Shown here: one piece after another, positions 7,480 through 16,318 of the stretch
How positions within the stretch are numbered: the stretch's first letter is position 1
Layout of the letters: the number at the start of each line of letters is the position of its first letter
NCBI RefSeq assembly: GCF_028657195.3
Contig: NZ_JANCPR020000005.1
Coordinates: 62,001-126,000, forward strand
Length of the DNA: 64,000 nucleotides
Direction of reading: 5' to 3'
Source of the DNA: Streptomyces iconiensis
GTDB taxonomy: Bacteria > Actinomycetota > Actinomycetes > Streptomycetales > Streptomycetaceae
The notes under the pieces: model-generated
Told to the model about the DNA's origin: nothing
Database searches by the model: none
Seen by the model: the letters and a program-made list of their open reading frames with translations, nothing else
Program-made: the position numbers and the translations under genes

Positions 7480-8841
7480 TCAACGCGCCAGTTCCCGAGC
7501 CCTCTCCGGGGTGAGATAGGCGTCGGTCGCCTCCATGTCCTGGAGCGTGGCGGGCCGCCGCGAGAGGAACCCCGTACGCACGAAGTCGTCGCCCGTGGTC
7601 GCATTGAGCACCCAGTTGGCGACCGTGCGGGCCTTCGCCGTCGATGTCCTGAGCGCCATCAGGTGGTACCCGCGGGTGACGGCCTGCGCGGTGAGCCCGG
7701 AGAGTTCGTAGCCGAGCGGCCTGGCGACGGCGTCGGTACCGCCGAGGTCGACGACGAGCCCGAGGTCCTTGTGCCGGTACGGCGTCATCGCCTCGCCGCG
7801 CAACTTCGCCAGCAGATTGCGCGCCATGTGCTGGCCCTGCCGCGTCGCGTGCTGCGCCGTGGGCGGGCAGGTCGCGTCGACCTTGGTCAGATCGGGTACG
7901 GCGGCTGCGTCGCCGAGCGCGTAGACGCCGTCGTGCCCCGGCACCGTCATATCGGCGTTGACGATCAGACGCCCCTTGACGGTCTCGGCCTCCAGGGTGC
8001 CGATGAGCGGGCTGGCCGCGACGCCCGCCGTCCAGATGAGGGTGCGGGACGGCAGCACGCGGTTGTCCGTGAGCGTGATGCGGCGCTCCTCCGCCTTGGC
8101 GACGGAGACCCCGAGGGAGACCTCGGTACCGCGGGCCCGCAGGATCTGCTGGGCACGCCGACCGAGCCTGTCGCCCAGTTCGGGCATCAACTTCGGTGCC
8201 ACATCGAGCAGATGCCACCTGATGAGCCCGGGGTCGAGCCGGGGGTAGCGCTTGGCTGCGGCGTTGGTGAGCCGCTGGAGGCCCGCGACCGTCTCGGTGC
8301 CCGCGTAGCCGCCGCCGACCACGACGAACTGGAGCCGTTCGGCCCGCTCGTCCTCGTCCGAGCTGGCGGCGGCCAGGTCCAGCTGCGCGATGACGTGGTC
8401 ACGTACGTACGCGGCCTCGGCGAGCGTCTTCATGCCGCGCGCCTGCTCGTTCAGACCGGGGATGTCGAGGCTGCGGGTGACGCTGCCCGGAGTCAGTACG
8501 AGGTGGTCGTAGCGCCGGTTGACCAGCTCACCGCTGATCAGCCGTACGACGCAGACGCGGTCCTTGGGGTCGATGCCGACGACCATCCCGGGGATGATCG
8601 CGGTCCTGTGCAGCATGCGCCGCAGCGGCGGCGCGACGGACTGCGGGGTCAGAACGCCGGAGGCGACCTGGGGGAGCAGCGGCAGGTACAGCTGGTAGCT
8701 GGCGGGCGTGACCAGGCCGATCTCGGCCTCTCCGTTCCGCAGCCCCCGTTCCAGGCCCCGTGCGCACTCGACTCCGGCGAAGCCGCCGCCGATGATCAGG
8801 ATCTTCGTACGTTCCATGGCTGCACCCGCACCGGTAGACAT
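7480..8841 (-). CDS. ndh: type II NADH:quinone oxidoreductase (NDH-2)
   Basis: 453 residues. Two dinucleotide folds are visible: FAD (IGGGFAGVECARGLERG near the N-terminus) and NADH (FVVVGGGYAGTETVAGLQRL, about residues 160-180). The TAGVAASPL and YALGDAAAVPD motifs of the FAD-dependent pyridine nucleotide-disulfide family follow, and the C-terminal region is the amphipathic membrane-binding part of NDH-2 enzymes. It feeds electrons from NADH to menaquinone without pumping protons. The ATG at 8841 is preferred over the GTG codon just before it. It lies downstream of the ThrE-like gene on the same strand with a 67-bp gap. Confidence 0.9.
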   Translation of the reverse strand: MSTGAGAAMERTKILIIGGGFAGVECARGLERGLRNGEAEIGLVTPASYQLYLPLLPQVASGVLTPQSVAPPLRRMLHRTAIIPGMVVGIDPKDRVCVVRLISGELVNRRYDHLVLTPGSVTRSLDIPGLNEQARGMKTLAEAAYVRDHVIAQLDLAAASSDEDERAERLQFVVVGGGYAGTETVAGLQRLTNAAAKRYPRLDPGLIRWHLLDVAPKLMPELGDRLGRRAQQILRARGTEVSLGVSVAKAEERRITLTDNRVLPSRTLIWTAGVAASPLIGTLEAETVKGRLIVNADMTVPGHDGVYALGDAAAVPDLTKVDATCPPTAQHATRQGQHMARNLLAKLRGEAMTPYRHKDLGLVVDLGGTDAVARPLGYELSGLTAQAVTRGYHLMALRTSTAKARTVANWVLNATTGDDFVRTGFLSRRPATLQDMEATDAYLTPERARELAR

Positions 8842-8908
8842 CACAGAGCTGACCTATCCGACCTGTCGCACAAAAAGCCTCGCATGGGGCAGAGAGCGTC
8901 GCCACCGG

Positions 8909-10633
8909 TCACCCACGTCCCGGTTCACGCCCGGCTTCACGTCCCGCGTCGGCCGCCGGACCGGCCGACGCCTCCCCCGCGGCCCCCTGCCCCGATGCCT
9001 CGCCCAGCGCCTCACCGTTCGCGGCCTCTCCCGCCTCCCCCTCAGCGGCCCCCGTCCCGGCCACGCCCCTCTGCGCCTCACCCGCCTCGCCTGCCTTGCC
9101 CGCCTCGCCCGTGTCCGACGCGGTCTCGCCGGAGGTGCTCGCGGCCCCGGAGGCGCCTCCGGCCCCGGGGGAGGGCGCGGCCAGTTCCAGCCTCGTACGG
9201 TGCAGGAAACCGGCGCCGACCAGTACGCCGAGCGCGATGGCGATGACGGTGATGACCGTGTTGACGAGGATCGTCAGGCTGCTGGGATCGTGACTGACCA
9301 GCAGCTCGGAGAAGCCACGCAGGCCGGTGGAGCCGGGGACGAGCAGCCAGAAGCAGGGCAGGAAGATGACCTGGTCGGGAGTGCCGGAACGGCGGCCGAT
9401 CCAGGAGGCGATCAGCGGCAGCATCGCCCCGGCGGCGAAGACCCCGAGCGCGTTGCTGAGCGCCACGGAGCCCGCCACCTGCACGGCACGCTCCACGAGC
9501 AGTGCGCCCAGCAGCCACAGGAGTGCCCCGCGCGGGGCCGAGTGGTGCAGCATGAAGCCGCAGCCGAGCAGCAGGACGCCGCACCAGGGCGCCCATGCGC
9601 CCAGCGCCTCGGGAACCGGGCCGCCGAGCGGGCGTTCGGGGACGACATCCGTACCGATGAGGATGCCGAAGGCGAGCAGGAGCAGCACGTTGAGCCCTCC
9701 GGCCAGCCGCGACACACCGGAGAGCACGGCCCCGGTGGCGACCTCGACGGAGCCCATGGTGAGCGCGGACCCCGGCAGGAACGCGATCAGCGGTGGCACG
9801 AACAGCCGCGCTGCCGGTTCATGCAGGAGCGGCCCCGACCAGCGCAGCGCGAGCACGGTGACCAGCGCGGCGGCGACCACGGGCAGCGCGGTCTGAAGCA
9901 CGGGGAAGCGCTTGGCCAGCAGCCGGAGCACACCCACGACGAGCCCGAGCACCGCGTACCCCGCCAGCGCCGCCAGCGTCGCGTGCTGCAGCGCGCCGAG
10001 GCCCACGGTGAGCAGGACATAGCCGAACACGGTGGCGTACGGGCTGAACCGCACGGGCAGCGCGCGCTCGCCCTCCAGCGCGCCCCGCACCTCGTCGAAC
10101 GGGAGTGCCGTCGCGCGCATCCTGGCCACCAGCGCGTCCACGGCCTGCACCTGGTCGAGCCGCATGTCGGGCCCGCCGACCGGCGCGAAGTCCAGCTCGC
10201 CCCCGATGCCGTCGGCGCCGCCACCCGCGCGCACGAACAGTCCGGTGGGGACGATGAAGCAGCGGGCACGCACCCCGTAACGGGTGGCGATGTCACGGAG
10301 GTTGTCCTCGACCTCGGTGGTGCGCCGCCCCGCGCGGAGCATCTCGCCGCCGACGGCGCACAGTACGGCGGCCAGTTCACGGGTCCACTGGCGCTGCTCG
10401 TCCTCGTCCGCCGGAGGAACGGTGATGGTGCCACGCTGCCTGCCGCGCCGGGTCCAGGGGACGCGGAAGGTCAGCGCGTGCCCCCGGCGCCGGCGCGCGG
10501 GCCCCGCCTCCTTGGCGAGGCCCGCGGCCTGCTTCGCGAGCGTCCCCGTCTCCCGGACCCGGCGCCGGAGCCCCGCCCCCTTCACCGCACGCTCCGGCAC
10601 CGCGCGCTGCTCCGGCACCACACGCTCCAGCAC
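8909..10633 (-). CDS. threonine/serine exporter (ThrE family)
   Basis: About 574 residues from the GTG at 10633; the start is uncertain because no clear ribosome site is visible. The N-terminal cytoplasmic ThrE domain (GEMLRAGRRTTEVEDNLRDIATRYGV, DQVQAVDALVARM) is followed by about ten membrane helices in the usual ThrE plus ThrE_2 arrangement (ALTMGSVEVATGAVLSGVSRLAGGLNVLL, FLPCFWLLVPGSTGLRGF). Family members export threonine, serine and small amino acids by proton exchange. A hydrophilic Gly/Ala/Glu tail of about 75 residues with GEAGEA repeats is extra to the family and looks disordered. Confidence 0.88.
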   Translation of the reverse strand: MLERVVPEQRAVPERAVKGAGLRRRVRETGTLAKQAAGLAKEAGPARRRRGHALTFRVPWTRRGRQRGTITVPPADEDEQRQWTRELAAVLCAVGGEMLRAGRRTTEVEDNLRDIATRYGVRARCFIVPTGLFVRAGGGADGIGGELDFAPVGGPDMRLDQVQAVDALVARMRATALPFDEVRGALEGERALPVRFSPYATVFGYVLLTVGLGALQHATLAALAGYAVLGLVVGVLRLLAKRFPVLQTALPVVAAALVTVLALRWSGPLLHEPAARLFVPPLIAFLPGSALTMGSVEVATGAVLSGVSRLAGGLNVLLLLAFGILIGTDVVPERPLGGPVPEALGAWAPWCGVLLLGCGFMLHHSAPRGALLWLLGALLVERAVQVAGSVALSNALGVFAAGAMLPLIASWIGRRSGTPDQVIFLPCFWLLVPGSTGLRGFSELLVSHDPSSLTILVNTVITVIAIALGVLVGAGFLHRTRLELAAPSPGAGGASGAASTSGETASDTGEAGKAGEAGEAQRGVAGTGAAEGEAGEAANGEALGEASGQGAAGEASAGPAADAGREAGREPGRG

Positions 10634-10718
10634 CGCGCGCGCCGGTGCGACCGGCGACGGGCGGGACGCTGGGTGACCATGCCACCACTCTAGGCATAAG
10701 CCACAAAGTCACACATTC

Positions 10719-10751
10719 CCGCCGGGCGGGCCCCCTCAGCCCGCCCGGCGG
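10719..10751 (-). terminator. phoX terminator hairpin
   Basis: Perfect 13-bp arms CCGCCGGGCGGGC/GCCCGCCCGGCGG with a 7-base loop sit immediately downstream of the phoX stop. Confidence 0.75.
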
Positions 10752-10754
10752 AGC

Positions 10755-12872
10755 TCACATACCGACGCGGGACCCGTTCCTCGGCCAGGCGGCGACGACG
10801 GCAGGCCGTACGTACTGGCCGGGGCCGTCGGGCCAGGCGGAAGCCGGCTTCTCGGCGGTAGCGCCGTCCAGCTCCCCCGGGTGCTGGACCGCGACCAGGA
10901 CACGCCTGTCCTGGACAACCGGACCGCAGGTCTCCGCGCCCTTGGGAACCGTGAGGAACTGGCGGACCTGCCCCCGGCGCTGGCCCGCCGTGGCGACGCC
11001 GAAGAGGCCGTCGTGGGTGCCGAGCGCGTTGCCGTCGGTGGACAGCCAGAGGTTGCCGTAGTCGTCAAAGGTGATGTTGTCGGGGCAGGAGATGGCGCTG
11101 ACCTGGTCCTTCGGGAAGCCCCCGTAGTACGTCGCGGGGTCGTCCGGGTCACCGCACACCAGGAAGAGGCGCCACGAGAAGTGCGGGGACGGGGGCACCC
11201 CCCGGCCGGAGGCCGGGGGAGCGCCGTCGCCGCGCTCGGCGAACTCCAGCACCTGTCCGTGCTTGTTGGCGTTGCGCGGATTCGCCTCGTCGGCCGCGCC
11301 CTTGCCCGCCTTGCCCCGGTCGCCGTTGTTGGTCAGCGCCACGTACACCCGGCCCGTGCGGGGGCTCGGCTCGACGTCCTCGGGCCTGTCCATCTTGGTG
11401 GCACCCACCTTGTCGGCCGCCAGCCGCGTGAAGACATAGACCTCTTCGGCCGTCATGCCAGGCACATGGGAGCGGTCACCGCTGACCAGCGGAATCCAGC
11501 GCCCCGTCCCGTCGAACTCACCGTCGTCGGGCAGCTTGCCCGAGCCGTCGAACTCGTCGTCCGGGCTGTCACCGCTGAGCCTGGCGACGTACAGGGTGCC
11601 CTCGTCCAGGAGGGAGAGGTTGTGCCGGCGCGCGTCGGCGCTGTTGCCGCGCCGCATCCGCTTGGCGGAGACGAACTTGTAGAAGTAGTCGAAGCGTTCG
11701 TCGTCGCCCATGTAGACGACGGCACGCCCGTCCCGCGTCAGCCTCGGCTGCGCCGCCTCGTGCTTGAAGCGGCCGAGCGCGGTGTGCTTGCGCGGGGTGG
11801 AGTGCGGGTCGTACGGGTCGATCTCGACGACCCACCCGAACCGGTGCACCTCGTTGGGCTCCTTGGTGAGGTCGAAGCGCGGATCGAAGCGCTCCCACTG
11901 CCGCTCACTGGCCCCGCCCGACATCCCGTACCGCTTCAGCGTCCTGGCGCGCTCGGGGTCGGTGACCTGATCGGCGTGGGCGAAGTACTGGTTGAAGTTC
12001 TCCTCGCCCGACAGCACGGTGCCCCACGGAGTGGTACCGCCCGCACAGTTGTTGAGCGTGCCGAGCACCCGGCGCCCGTCCGGATCCGCGCTGGTCCGCA
12101 GCAGCGCGCTGCCCGCCGCGGGGCCCGTGACCTGGAACGGCGTGGTCGCGGTGATACGGCGGTTGAGGTGGTGGCGCGGTACGGGCCGCAGCGCACCGGT
12201 GCCCTGCCTGCCGTGCCTGCCCGCGTCCTCGGCGACGGCGACGACGGACAGACCGTGCGCGGCCCAGGCGATCTCGACCTGTTCGCGGGTCGGCTTCTTG
12301 GGGTCGTAGCCCGCGAACATCAGGTTCTCGTTCGTGTACTCGTGGTTGGCCACGAGCAGCTGACGGCCGCGCTCGGAGCGCAGCGGCAGCAGCGTGAGGA
12401 AGTCGTTGTTGTAGCCGAACTGCCCCGCCTGCGCCTTCGCGCTCTGCCGGACCGGGTCGAAGTCCGGCGCCCCGCGCAGGATGGGCTCGCCCCAGCGGAT
12501 CACGACGTTCTGTCCGTACCCCTCGGGCACGGTCACCTTGTCGTCCGTGTTGGGCTCCACGGGCGTGAAGCGGAGCCCCTTGGCGGGCTTGCCCCGGTGC
12601 CGCGCCGACTGCTCAGCATCCGAGGGCGCCGCGGCTGCGGGAGCGGCGCCGGCGCCACCGAGCCCGGCGCTCACGGCGGTGGCCGCACCGACGACCGCAC
12701 CCGCGCGCAGCACGGAACGGCGGGACAGCGCTCGCGCGACGACCTCGCCCACGTACTCGTTGTCGCTGGTGTTCGGCACCTCGTGGAAGCAGGCGTCCCC
12801 GCACCGATAACGGCACGTCATCGCTGATCTTCCACCGGGGTGAGAGCTGAGCAGCGGCAGCGGTTTGCGCAT
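10755..12872 (-). CDS. phoX: PhoX-family alkaline phosphatase (DUF839), Tat-exported
   Basis: 705 residues from the ATG at 12872, which has GGAGG eight bases upstream. A twin-arginine signal (LSRRSVLRAGAVVGAATAVSAG, about residues 47-70) targets the folded metalloenzyme outside the cell. DUF839 features include GGTTPWGTVLSGEENFNQYF, VVYMGDDERFDYFYKF, a GRVYVALTNNG block and the late CPDNITFDDYGNLWLSTDGN strand. PhoX enzymes are Ca/Fe-dependent phosphomonoesterases made under phosphate starvation. A two-unit PHO box lies about 75 bp upstream, so PhoP control is very likely. Confidence 0.93.
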   Translation of the reverse strand: MRKPLPLLSSHPGGRSAMTCRYRCGDACFHEVPNTSDNEYVGEVVARALSRRSVLRAGAVVGAATAVSAGLGGAGAAPAAAAPSDAEQSARHRGKPAKGLRFTPVEPNTDDKVTVPEGYGQNVVIRWGEPILRGAPDFDPVRQSAKAQAGQFGYNNDFLTLLPLRSERGRQLLVANHEYTNENLMFAGYDPKKPTREQVEIAWAAHGLSVVAVAEDAGRHGRQGTGALRPVPRHHLNRRITATTPFQVTGPAAGSALLRTSADPDGRRVLGTLNNCAGGTTPWGTVLSGEENFNQYFAHADQVTDPERARTLKRYGMSGGASERQWERFDPRFDLTKEPNEVHRFGWVVEIDPYDPHSTPRKHTALGRFKHEAAQPRLTRDGRAVVYMGDDERFDYFYKFVSAKRMRRGNSADARRHNLSLLDEGTLYVARLSGDSPDDEFDGSGKLPDDGEFDGTGRWIPLVSGDRSHVPGMTAEEVYVFTRLAADKVGATKMDRPEDVEPSPRTGRVYVALTNNGDRGKAGKGAADEANPRNANKHGQVLEFAERGDGAPPASGRGVPPSPHFSWRLFLVCGDPDDPATYYGGFPKDQVSAISCPDNITFDDYGNLWLSTDGNALGTHDGLFGVATAGQRRGQVRQFLTVPKGAETCGPVVQDRRVLVAVQHPGELDGATAEKPASAWPDGPGQYVRPAVVAAWPRNGSRVGM

Positions 12873-12943
12873 GGGTGGTCCCTCCGGATGTCCGTTCGTA
12901 CGCCGCCGTGACGCTATGGGCATGGATACGCCGCAGGGCATCC

Positions 12944-12965
12944 CCGGGGTGAACTGCGGGTGAAT
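12944..12965 (-). promoter_or_regulatory. PHO box (PhoP site) upstream of phoX
   Basis: On the minus strand two direct repeats follow each other with the exact 11-bp period known for Streptomyces PhoP: ATTCACCCGCA then GTTCACCCCGG. A TATCCA-like -10 follows about 15 bases later, so the second unit occupies the -35 position. Confidence 0.85.
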
Positions 12966-13026
12966 CCCCCCGCGTGTCGGTCCGGCATGCCCAGGCGGCT
13001 GGCGGCGTATCCGGTAATCCGCCCTT

Positions 13027-13079
13027 GTCAGCCTCCGGCTGACGCCGCTATCAGCCCCCTTCCAGGAAGGCCGCCTTCC
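13027..13079 (+). promoter_or_regulatory. leader hairpins, the second overlapping the ribosome site
   Basis: GTCAGCC-TCC-GGCTGAC (13027-13043) is a perfect stem. GGAAGGC-C-GCCTTCC (13065-13079) contains the AGGAAGG Shine-Dalgarno of the next gene, whose ATG starts three bases later, so ribosome access could be gated by this fold. Confidence 0.5.
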
Positions 13080-13081
13080 GT

Positions 13082-13813
13082 ATGCCCCTCGCTCTCACAG
13101 CTCTCGCCGCGTCCGGTCTCAAGATCGACTGGACGAAGATGCCGACCTACAACACGATCATGTCGGTCGCCGCCGGAGCCGGCCTCCTGCTCGTGCTGGC
13201 GCTGGCCGGGCAGCTCCTGAGCCCCGACCGCAGAATCGTGCCGGAGAGCTGGGCGCTCGCCTTCGGCGCGCTCGGCTTCACGCTGACGCTGACCGGCCTG
13301 CACATGACGCTCACCTGGCCGCTCGCGGGCCAGGGCTTCCCGTTCGACAACGTCATCTTCGGCGAACCCGCCCTCGCCTTCGGCGTCTTCCTCTCCAGCG
13401 CCGCGCTCTACCTGTGGAAGCGCGGCGGCGAACTGGCCGCAGCGGCACCCGACCGGCTCGCACGCGTGGGCCAACTGGCGGGGCCGCTCTCGGTCTTCAT
13501 CCTCGGCATGGGCCTGGCCTGCTTCGGCATCGCTGCCGCCGGCTGGAAGTACACGCTGTTCGCCGCCCCTCCGGAGGAGCCGATCTCGGGCGAGTTCGCC
13601 GACCACCCGATGCTGGAGGCCAGCTTCATGTCCGGCCTGTACGTGCTGGTCGGGATCGGCGCCGTGCTGCTGCCCCTCGTCCTGCGCAAGCCCACGAGCA
13701 AGCCGCTGCTCGGTCTCGTCGGCGTCACCTGGGGCATCGCGGGGCTCTGCTTCCTGGTGTTCGGCGCGCTCAACTACTTCACGCACATCGGCCTCATCGT
13801 CAACACGATGTAA
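13082..13813 (+). CDS. DUF981-type integral membrane protein
   Basis: 243 residues with six clear membrane helices (about 22-45, 55-79, 87-111, 131-157, 174-200, 210-236) and the sequence character of the actinobacterial DUF981 family (TYNTIMSVAAGAGLLLVLAL; GLHMTLTWPL; NVIFGEPALAFG). Function is unknown; conserved His, Glu and Trp inside helices would suit cofactor or ion binding. It is divergent from phoX, so it could share phosphate control, but the PHO box faces phoX. Its last 14 bases overlap the end of the convergent gene. Confidence 0.8.
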   Translation: MPLALTALAASGLKIDWTKMPTYNTIMSVAAGAGLLLVLALAGQLLSPDRRIVPESWALAFGALGFTLTLTGLHMTLTWPLAGQGFPFDNVIFGEPALAFGVFLSSAALYLWKRGGELAAAAPDRLARVGQLAGPLSVFILGMGLACFGIAAAGWKYTLFAAPPEEPISGEFADHPMLEASFMSGLYVLVGIGAVLLPLVLRKPTSKPLLGLVGVTWGIAGLCFLVFGALNYFTHIGLIVNTM

Positions 13814-14081
13814 CCCCGCTTCCGGCCCCCGCCCCGCCGCCTTCCCCCTCATCGCCCCCACGCACCCGCCAGGCGGCCCGAACCGATTCAGCGTGGGCGA
13901 TGGCCTCGGGCAACCAGGCGGGGGCGAGCGGGGTCTTCGCGTAGTCGCGCGCACATGGCAGACAGGCGTACGCGGAGCCGCCAGGTCCCGAGCCCGTCTC
14001 GATGATCGCGATCAACGCCCGGTGTGTGACCCACAGATCGCAGCGGCAACACATTCCGGGGTTCGGTCCTCCGGGGTCCAC
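13800..14081 (-). CDS. small Cys-rich protein, possible zinc ribbon
   Basis: 93 residues. Two CxxC pairs (MCCRCD and ACLPCARDYAK) bracket a short beta region, the layout of a small zinc ribbon, and the tail is Gly/Glu-rich. The GTG start has a textbook AAGGAGG eight bases upstream, which makes this a real gene. I recall similar short proteins in many Streptomyces near XRE-type regulators but know no function. It is divergent from the XRE regulator and overlaps the end of the DUF981 gene tail to tail by 14 bases. Confidence 0.75.
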   Translation of the reverse strand: MDPGGPNPGMCCRCDLWVTHRALIAIIETGSGPGGSAYACLPCARDYAKTPLAPAWLPEAIAHAESVRAAWRVRGGDEGEGGGAGAGSGVTSC

Positions 14082-14409
14082 GCCGCCGCCTCCTTAGCGT
14101 TCGCTGTCGTTCCGTACGGCCACATTGGACACGACACGCGGCTCAGCACCGGAGCGTCCCGACGCCCGGCAGCCTCCCTGGCCAGGGGCTCCGTTTCCCG
14201 CCCATGGCCGCGCCCACGCCGGTTCGTGCACACCTCACGCACCGTGCTGATCGTTCCTGACAATCCACTTCCCGGGCTCGTTCATCTCGCCCTCCTTCGT
14301 GGCCAGTTGAGGTCTGTCCCCTCCGAGGCTGCTTATGTGTCGATACGCTCACTAGGAGTAATCCCGACCTTCTCCAGGATTGACGCAGCGGCGAAACGGA
14401 GGGCACCGC
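14082..14409. other. intergenic region between zinc-ribbon and XRE genes
   Basis: No gene, tRNA or strong hairpin is visible. A TACGCT at 14344-14349 could be a -10 for the XRE gene but lacks a good -35. No DUF397 partner gene, common next to such regulators, is present here. Confidence 0.4.
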
Positions 14410-15264
14410 ATGGCCCGTCCCCCACAGCTCGATCCCCACGCATCCCTCGCAGCGGCTCTGGGCGCCACGGTCCGCAGCCTCAGGGAACTGCGGGACTGGA
14501 CCCGCGAAGAACTCGCGGACCGGCTGTACGTATCGACCACCCGGATCATCCAGATCGAGCTGGCGACCGATCCCCCCAATGAGGCACTGGCCCAGGACCT
14601 CGACCGGACGCTCGAAGCTGACGGCGAGGTCGAGACGGCGTGGCTGCGCATGAACCGCCACAACCACCCCGCCTGGGCCCTCCCCTACCTCGACCTGGAA
14701 CGCCGCGCGACGCGCGTACGCAAGTACGCGGCGCAGCTCGTGCCCGGCATCCTCCAGACCCCCGACTACGCGTACACGCTGCTGCGGTACGCCGACCCGG
14801 CGGCGACGGAGGAGACGCTGCGGCGGCGTGTGGACGCGCGGATGAGCAGGCGCGGGGTGCTGGAAGGGTCCTCGCCGCCACACCTGTGGGTGATCCTCGA
14901 CGAGACCCTCCTCATGCGCCCCTTCGGCGACGACCCCGCGATCATGCGGGACCAGCTGGGCCATCTCCTGGTCATGTCGGGCCGCCCCCATGTCGAGCTT
15001 CAGGTGCTGCCCCTGGAGTCCGGCTCCCACGGCCTCATGGACGGCTCGTGCTCGCTGCTCACCTTCCCCGAGGAGCCACCGGCCGCCTTCCTCGGCGGCC
15101 CCGGCACCGGCACCCTCCTGCATGACGCTCCCGCCGTCGCCCACTACGACGTGTGCTACGACCACCTGCTCGTCAAGTCCCTGCCTGCCGAGGAGAGCCG
15201 GGACCTGATCCATACGACGCTGCGGGAGCGGTACAACTGCCCGCCCTCCTCCAACGAGGGCTGA
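14410..15264 (+). CDS. XRE-family regulator with DUF5753 domain
   Basis: 284 residues from the ATG with CGGAGGG upstream; an in-frame TTG ten codons earlier has no ribosome site. Residues 10-75 form the helix-turn-helix (VRSLRELRDWTREELADRLYVSTTRIIQIE), followed by the DUF5753 ligand-like domain (YLDLERRATRVRKYAAQLVPGILQTPDYA, HVELQVLPLESGSHGLMDGSCSLL, VAHYDVCYDHLLVK). This is the BldB/AbaA-type paralogue class abundant in Streptomyces, usually with a small DUF397 partner; that partner is missing on either side. Target genes unknown. Confidence 0.9.
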   Translation: MARPPQLDPHASLAAALGATVRSLRELRDWTREELADRLYVSTTRIIQIELATDPPNEALAQDLDRTLEADGEVETAWLRMNRHNHPAWALPYLDLERRATRVRKYAAQLVPGILQTPDYAYTLLRYADPAATEETLRRRVDARMSRRGVLEGSSPPHLWVILDETLLMRPFGDDPAIMRDQLGHLLVMSGRPHVELQVLPLESGSHGLMDGSCSLLTFPEEPPAAFLGGPGTGTLLHDAPAVAHYDVCYDHLLVKSLPAEESRDLIHTTLRERYNCPPSSNEG

Positions 15265-15824
15265 CGGCCCGGCCGCCCGAGCCCACGCACGCACCCGTCC
15301 GCCCTGTCACCTCCGCCGGAGAAAACCTGTCGTGGCTGCGGTAGACATCTCTGGATGCCTCGTTTAGGGTCTCTGCCATAGCCAGTTGAGAGGACATCTC
15401 AGTGGCCCGGCAGATGACGAACTGCCGGGAAAAGTGCAGTACACAACGCCATACGTCGGACCGGACACGGTGCGGCCCGACGCGAGGCGAGCGGTTGTCA
15501 GGCGAGCGGGGCCCAGGTGGTTGCAAGGGTCCGGCCCGGTGGTGGCCGCGCACGCAAGGCAGGACGAGTTACCGAGAGAAGGGAAGGGCCAGACGCCATC
15601 GGATCGCCCGCCACGGGAGCGCAGCGACGCACTCGGCGGGTGCCGCAGTCCCACGATGAAAGAGGTGGTCTTCGGTCACGTATCCGCGATCCCCGCATGT
15701 CCCTCTTCTCATAGAGGCCATGCGGACACAAGGAGCCGGCGCTTCTGCCGGCAGATGGTGTTGAAACCCAAAACCCAGGGCCCCGGTGCTTGTGCACCGG
15801 GGCCCTCGATCCGCGGAAGGTGCA
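15265..15824 (+). other. 560-base structured non-coding region before the MerR-like gene
   Basis: Frames here lack third-position GC bias and none has a recognisable product. Instead there are several stems: TTGAGA/TCTCA (15386-15401), CCCGGCAG/CTGCCGGG (15406-15429), GCCGGC/GCCGGC (15735-15752) and a 13-bp hairpin at 15777-15806. It may be a long 5' leader or contain a small RNA. Confidence 0.45.
15777..15806 (+). promoter_or_regulatory. 13-bp hairpin just before the MerR-like start
   Basis: AGGGCCCCGGTGC and GCACCGGGGCCCT pair perfectly around a TTGT loop, nine bases before the GGAAGG ribosome site. No U-tract follows, so control of translation or mRNA stability is as likely as termination. 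Confidence 0.6.
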
Positions 15825-16148
15825 ATGGCCCCAGAATCACAATCCATCGACAACAAGTTCGACGATGAGGACTACCCCGCGTACACCATGGGCCGCGCGG
15901 CCGAGATGCTGGGCGTCACCCCCGGCTTCCTGCGCAGCCTGGACAAGGCGCGGCTGATCACACCGCTGCGCTCAGCAGGCGGCCACCGCCGCTACTCGCG
16001 CTACCAGTTGCGGGTCGCCGCCCGCGTACGGGAACTCATCGACGCCGGCACACCGCTGGACGCCGCGTGCCGCATCATCATTCTCGAAGACCAGCTGGAA
16101 GACGCGCTGCGTATCAACGCGGAAATGCGGGCCGGACAGCAGAGCTGA
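15825..16148 (+). CDS. MerR-type helix-turn-helix regulator, short form
   Basis: 107 residues from the ATG with GGAAGG four bases upstream. The N-terminal 30 residues are acidic, then a MerR winged helix follows (YTMGRAAEMLGVTPGFLRSLDKARLITPLRSAGGHRRYSRYQLRVAARVRELIDAGTPLDAACRII) and a short dimerisation helix with no sensor domain. It is convergent with a cold-shock protein gene. The conserved sensor cysteines of metal-responsive MerR proteins are absent, so it is probably controlled by abundance or by its structured leader. Confidence 0.85.
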   Translation: MAPESQSIDNKFDDEDYPAYTMGRAAEMLGVTPGFLRSLDKARLITPLRSAGGHRRYSRYQLRVAARVRELIDAGTPLDAACRIIILEDQLEDALRINAEMRAGQQS

Positions 16149-16318
16149 GGGGCGCCCGCCGCAGCAGCGCTCCTGGACCGGTCGGGCCCAGCAGGGACGG
16201 GCAGCCGCATCCCCGTCCTCCCTCTGCCATTGCCCTTACCGCCGATCGAGAGTCGCAGGGCAGCCGCCGATCAGGCAGCAACCGGCGCCGTCGGCGCACA
16301 GGAACGCACAAAGGACAG

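Noticed and set aside
8708..12827. Frames of 640-660 codons opposite the ThrE-like and phoX genes
   Set aside because: The minus-strand genes have membrane helices, a Tat signal and catalytic motifs; the plus-strand frames have none.
15402..15659. Short GTG frame beginning MARQ after a hairpin, first taken for a regulator gene
   Set aside because: The codons show no third-position GC preference and the translation (Arg/Cys/Thr-rich) fits no family.
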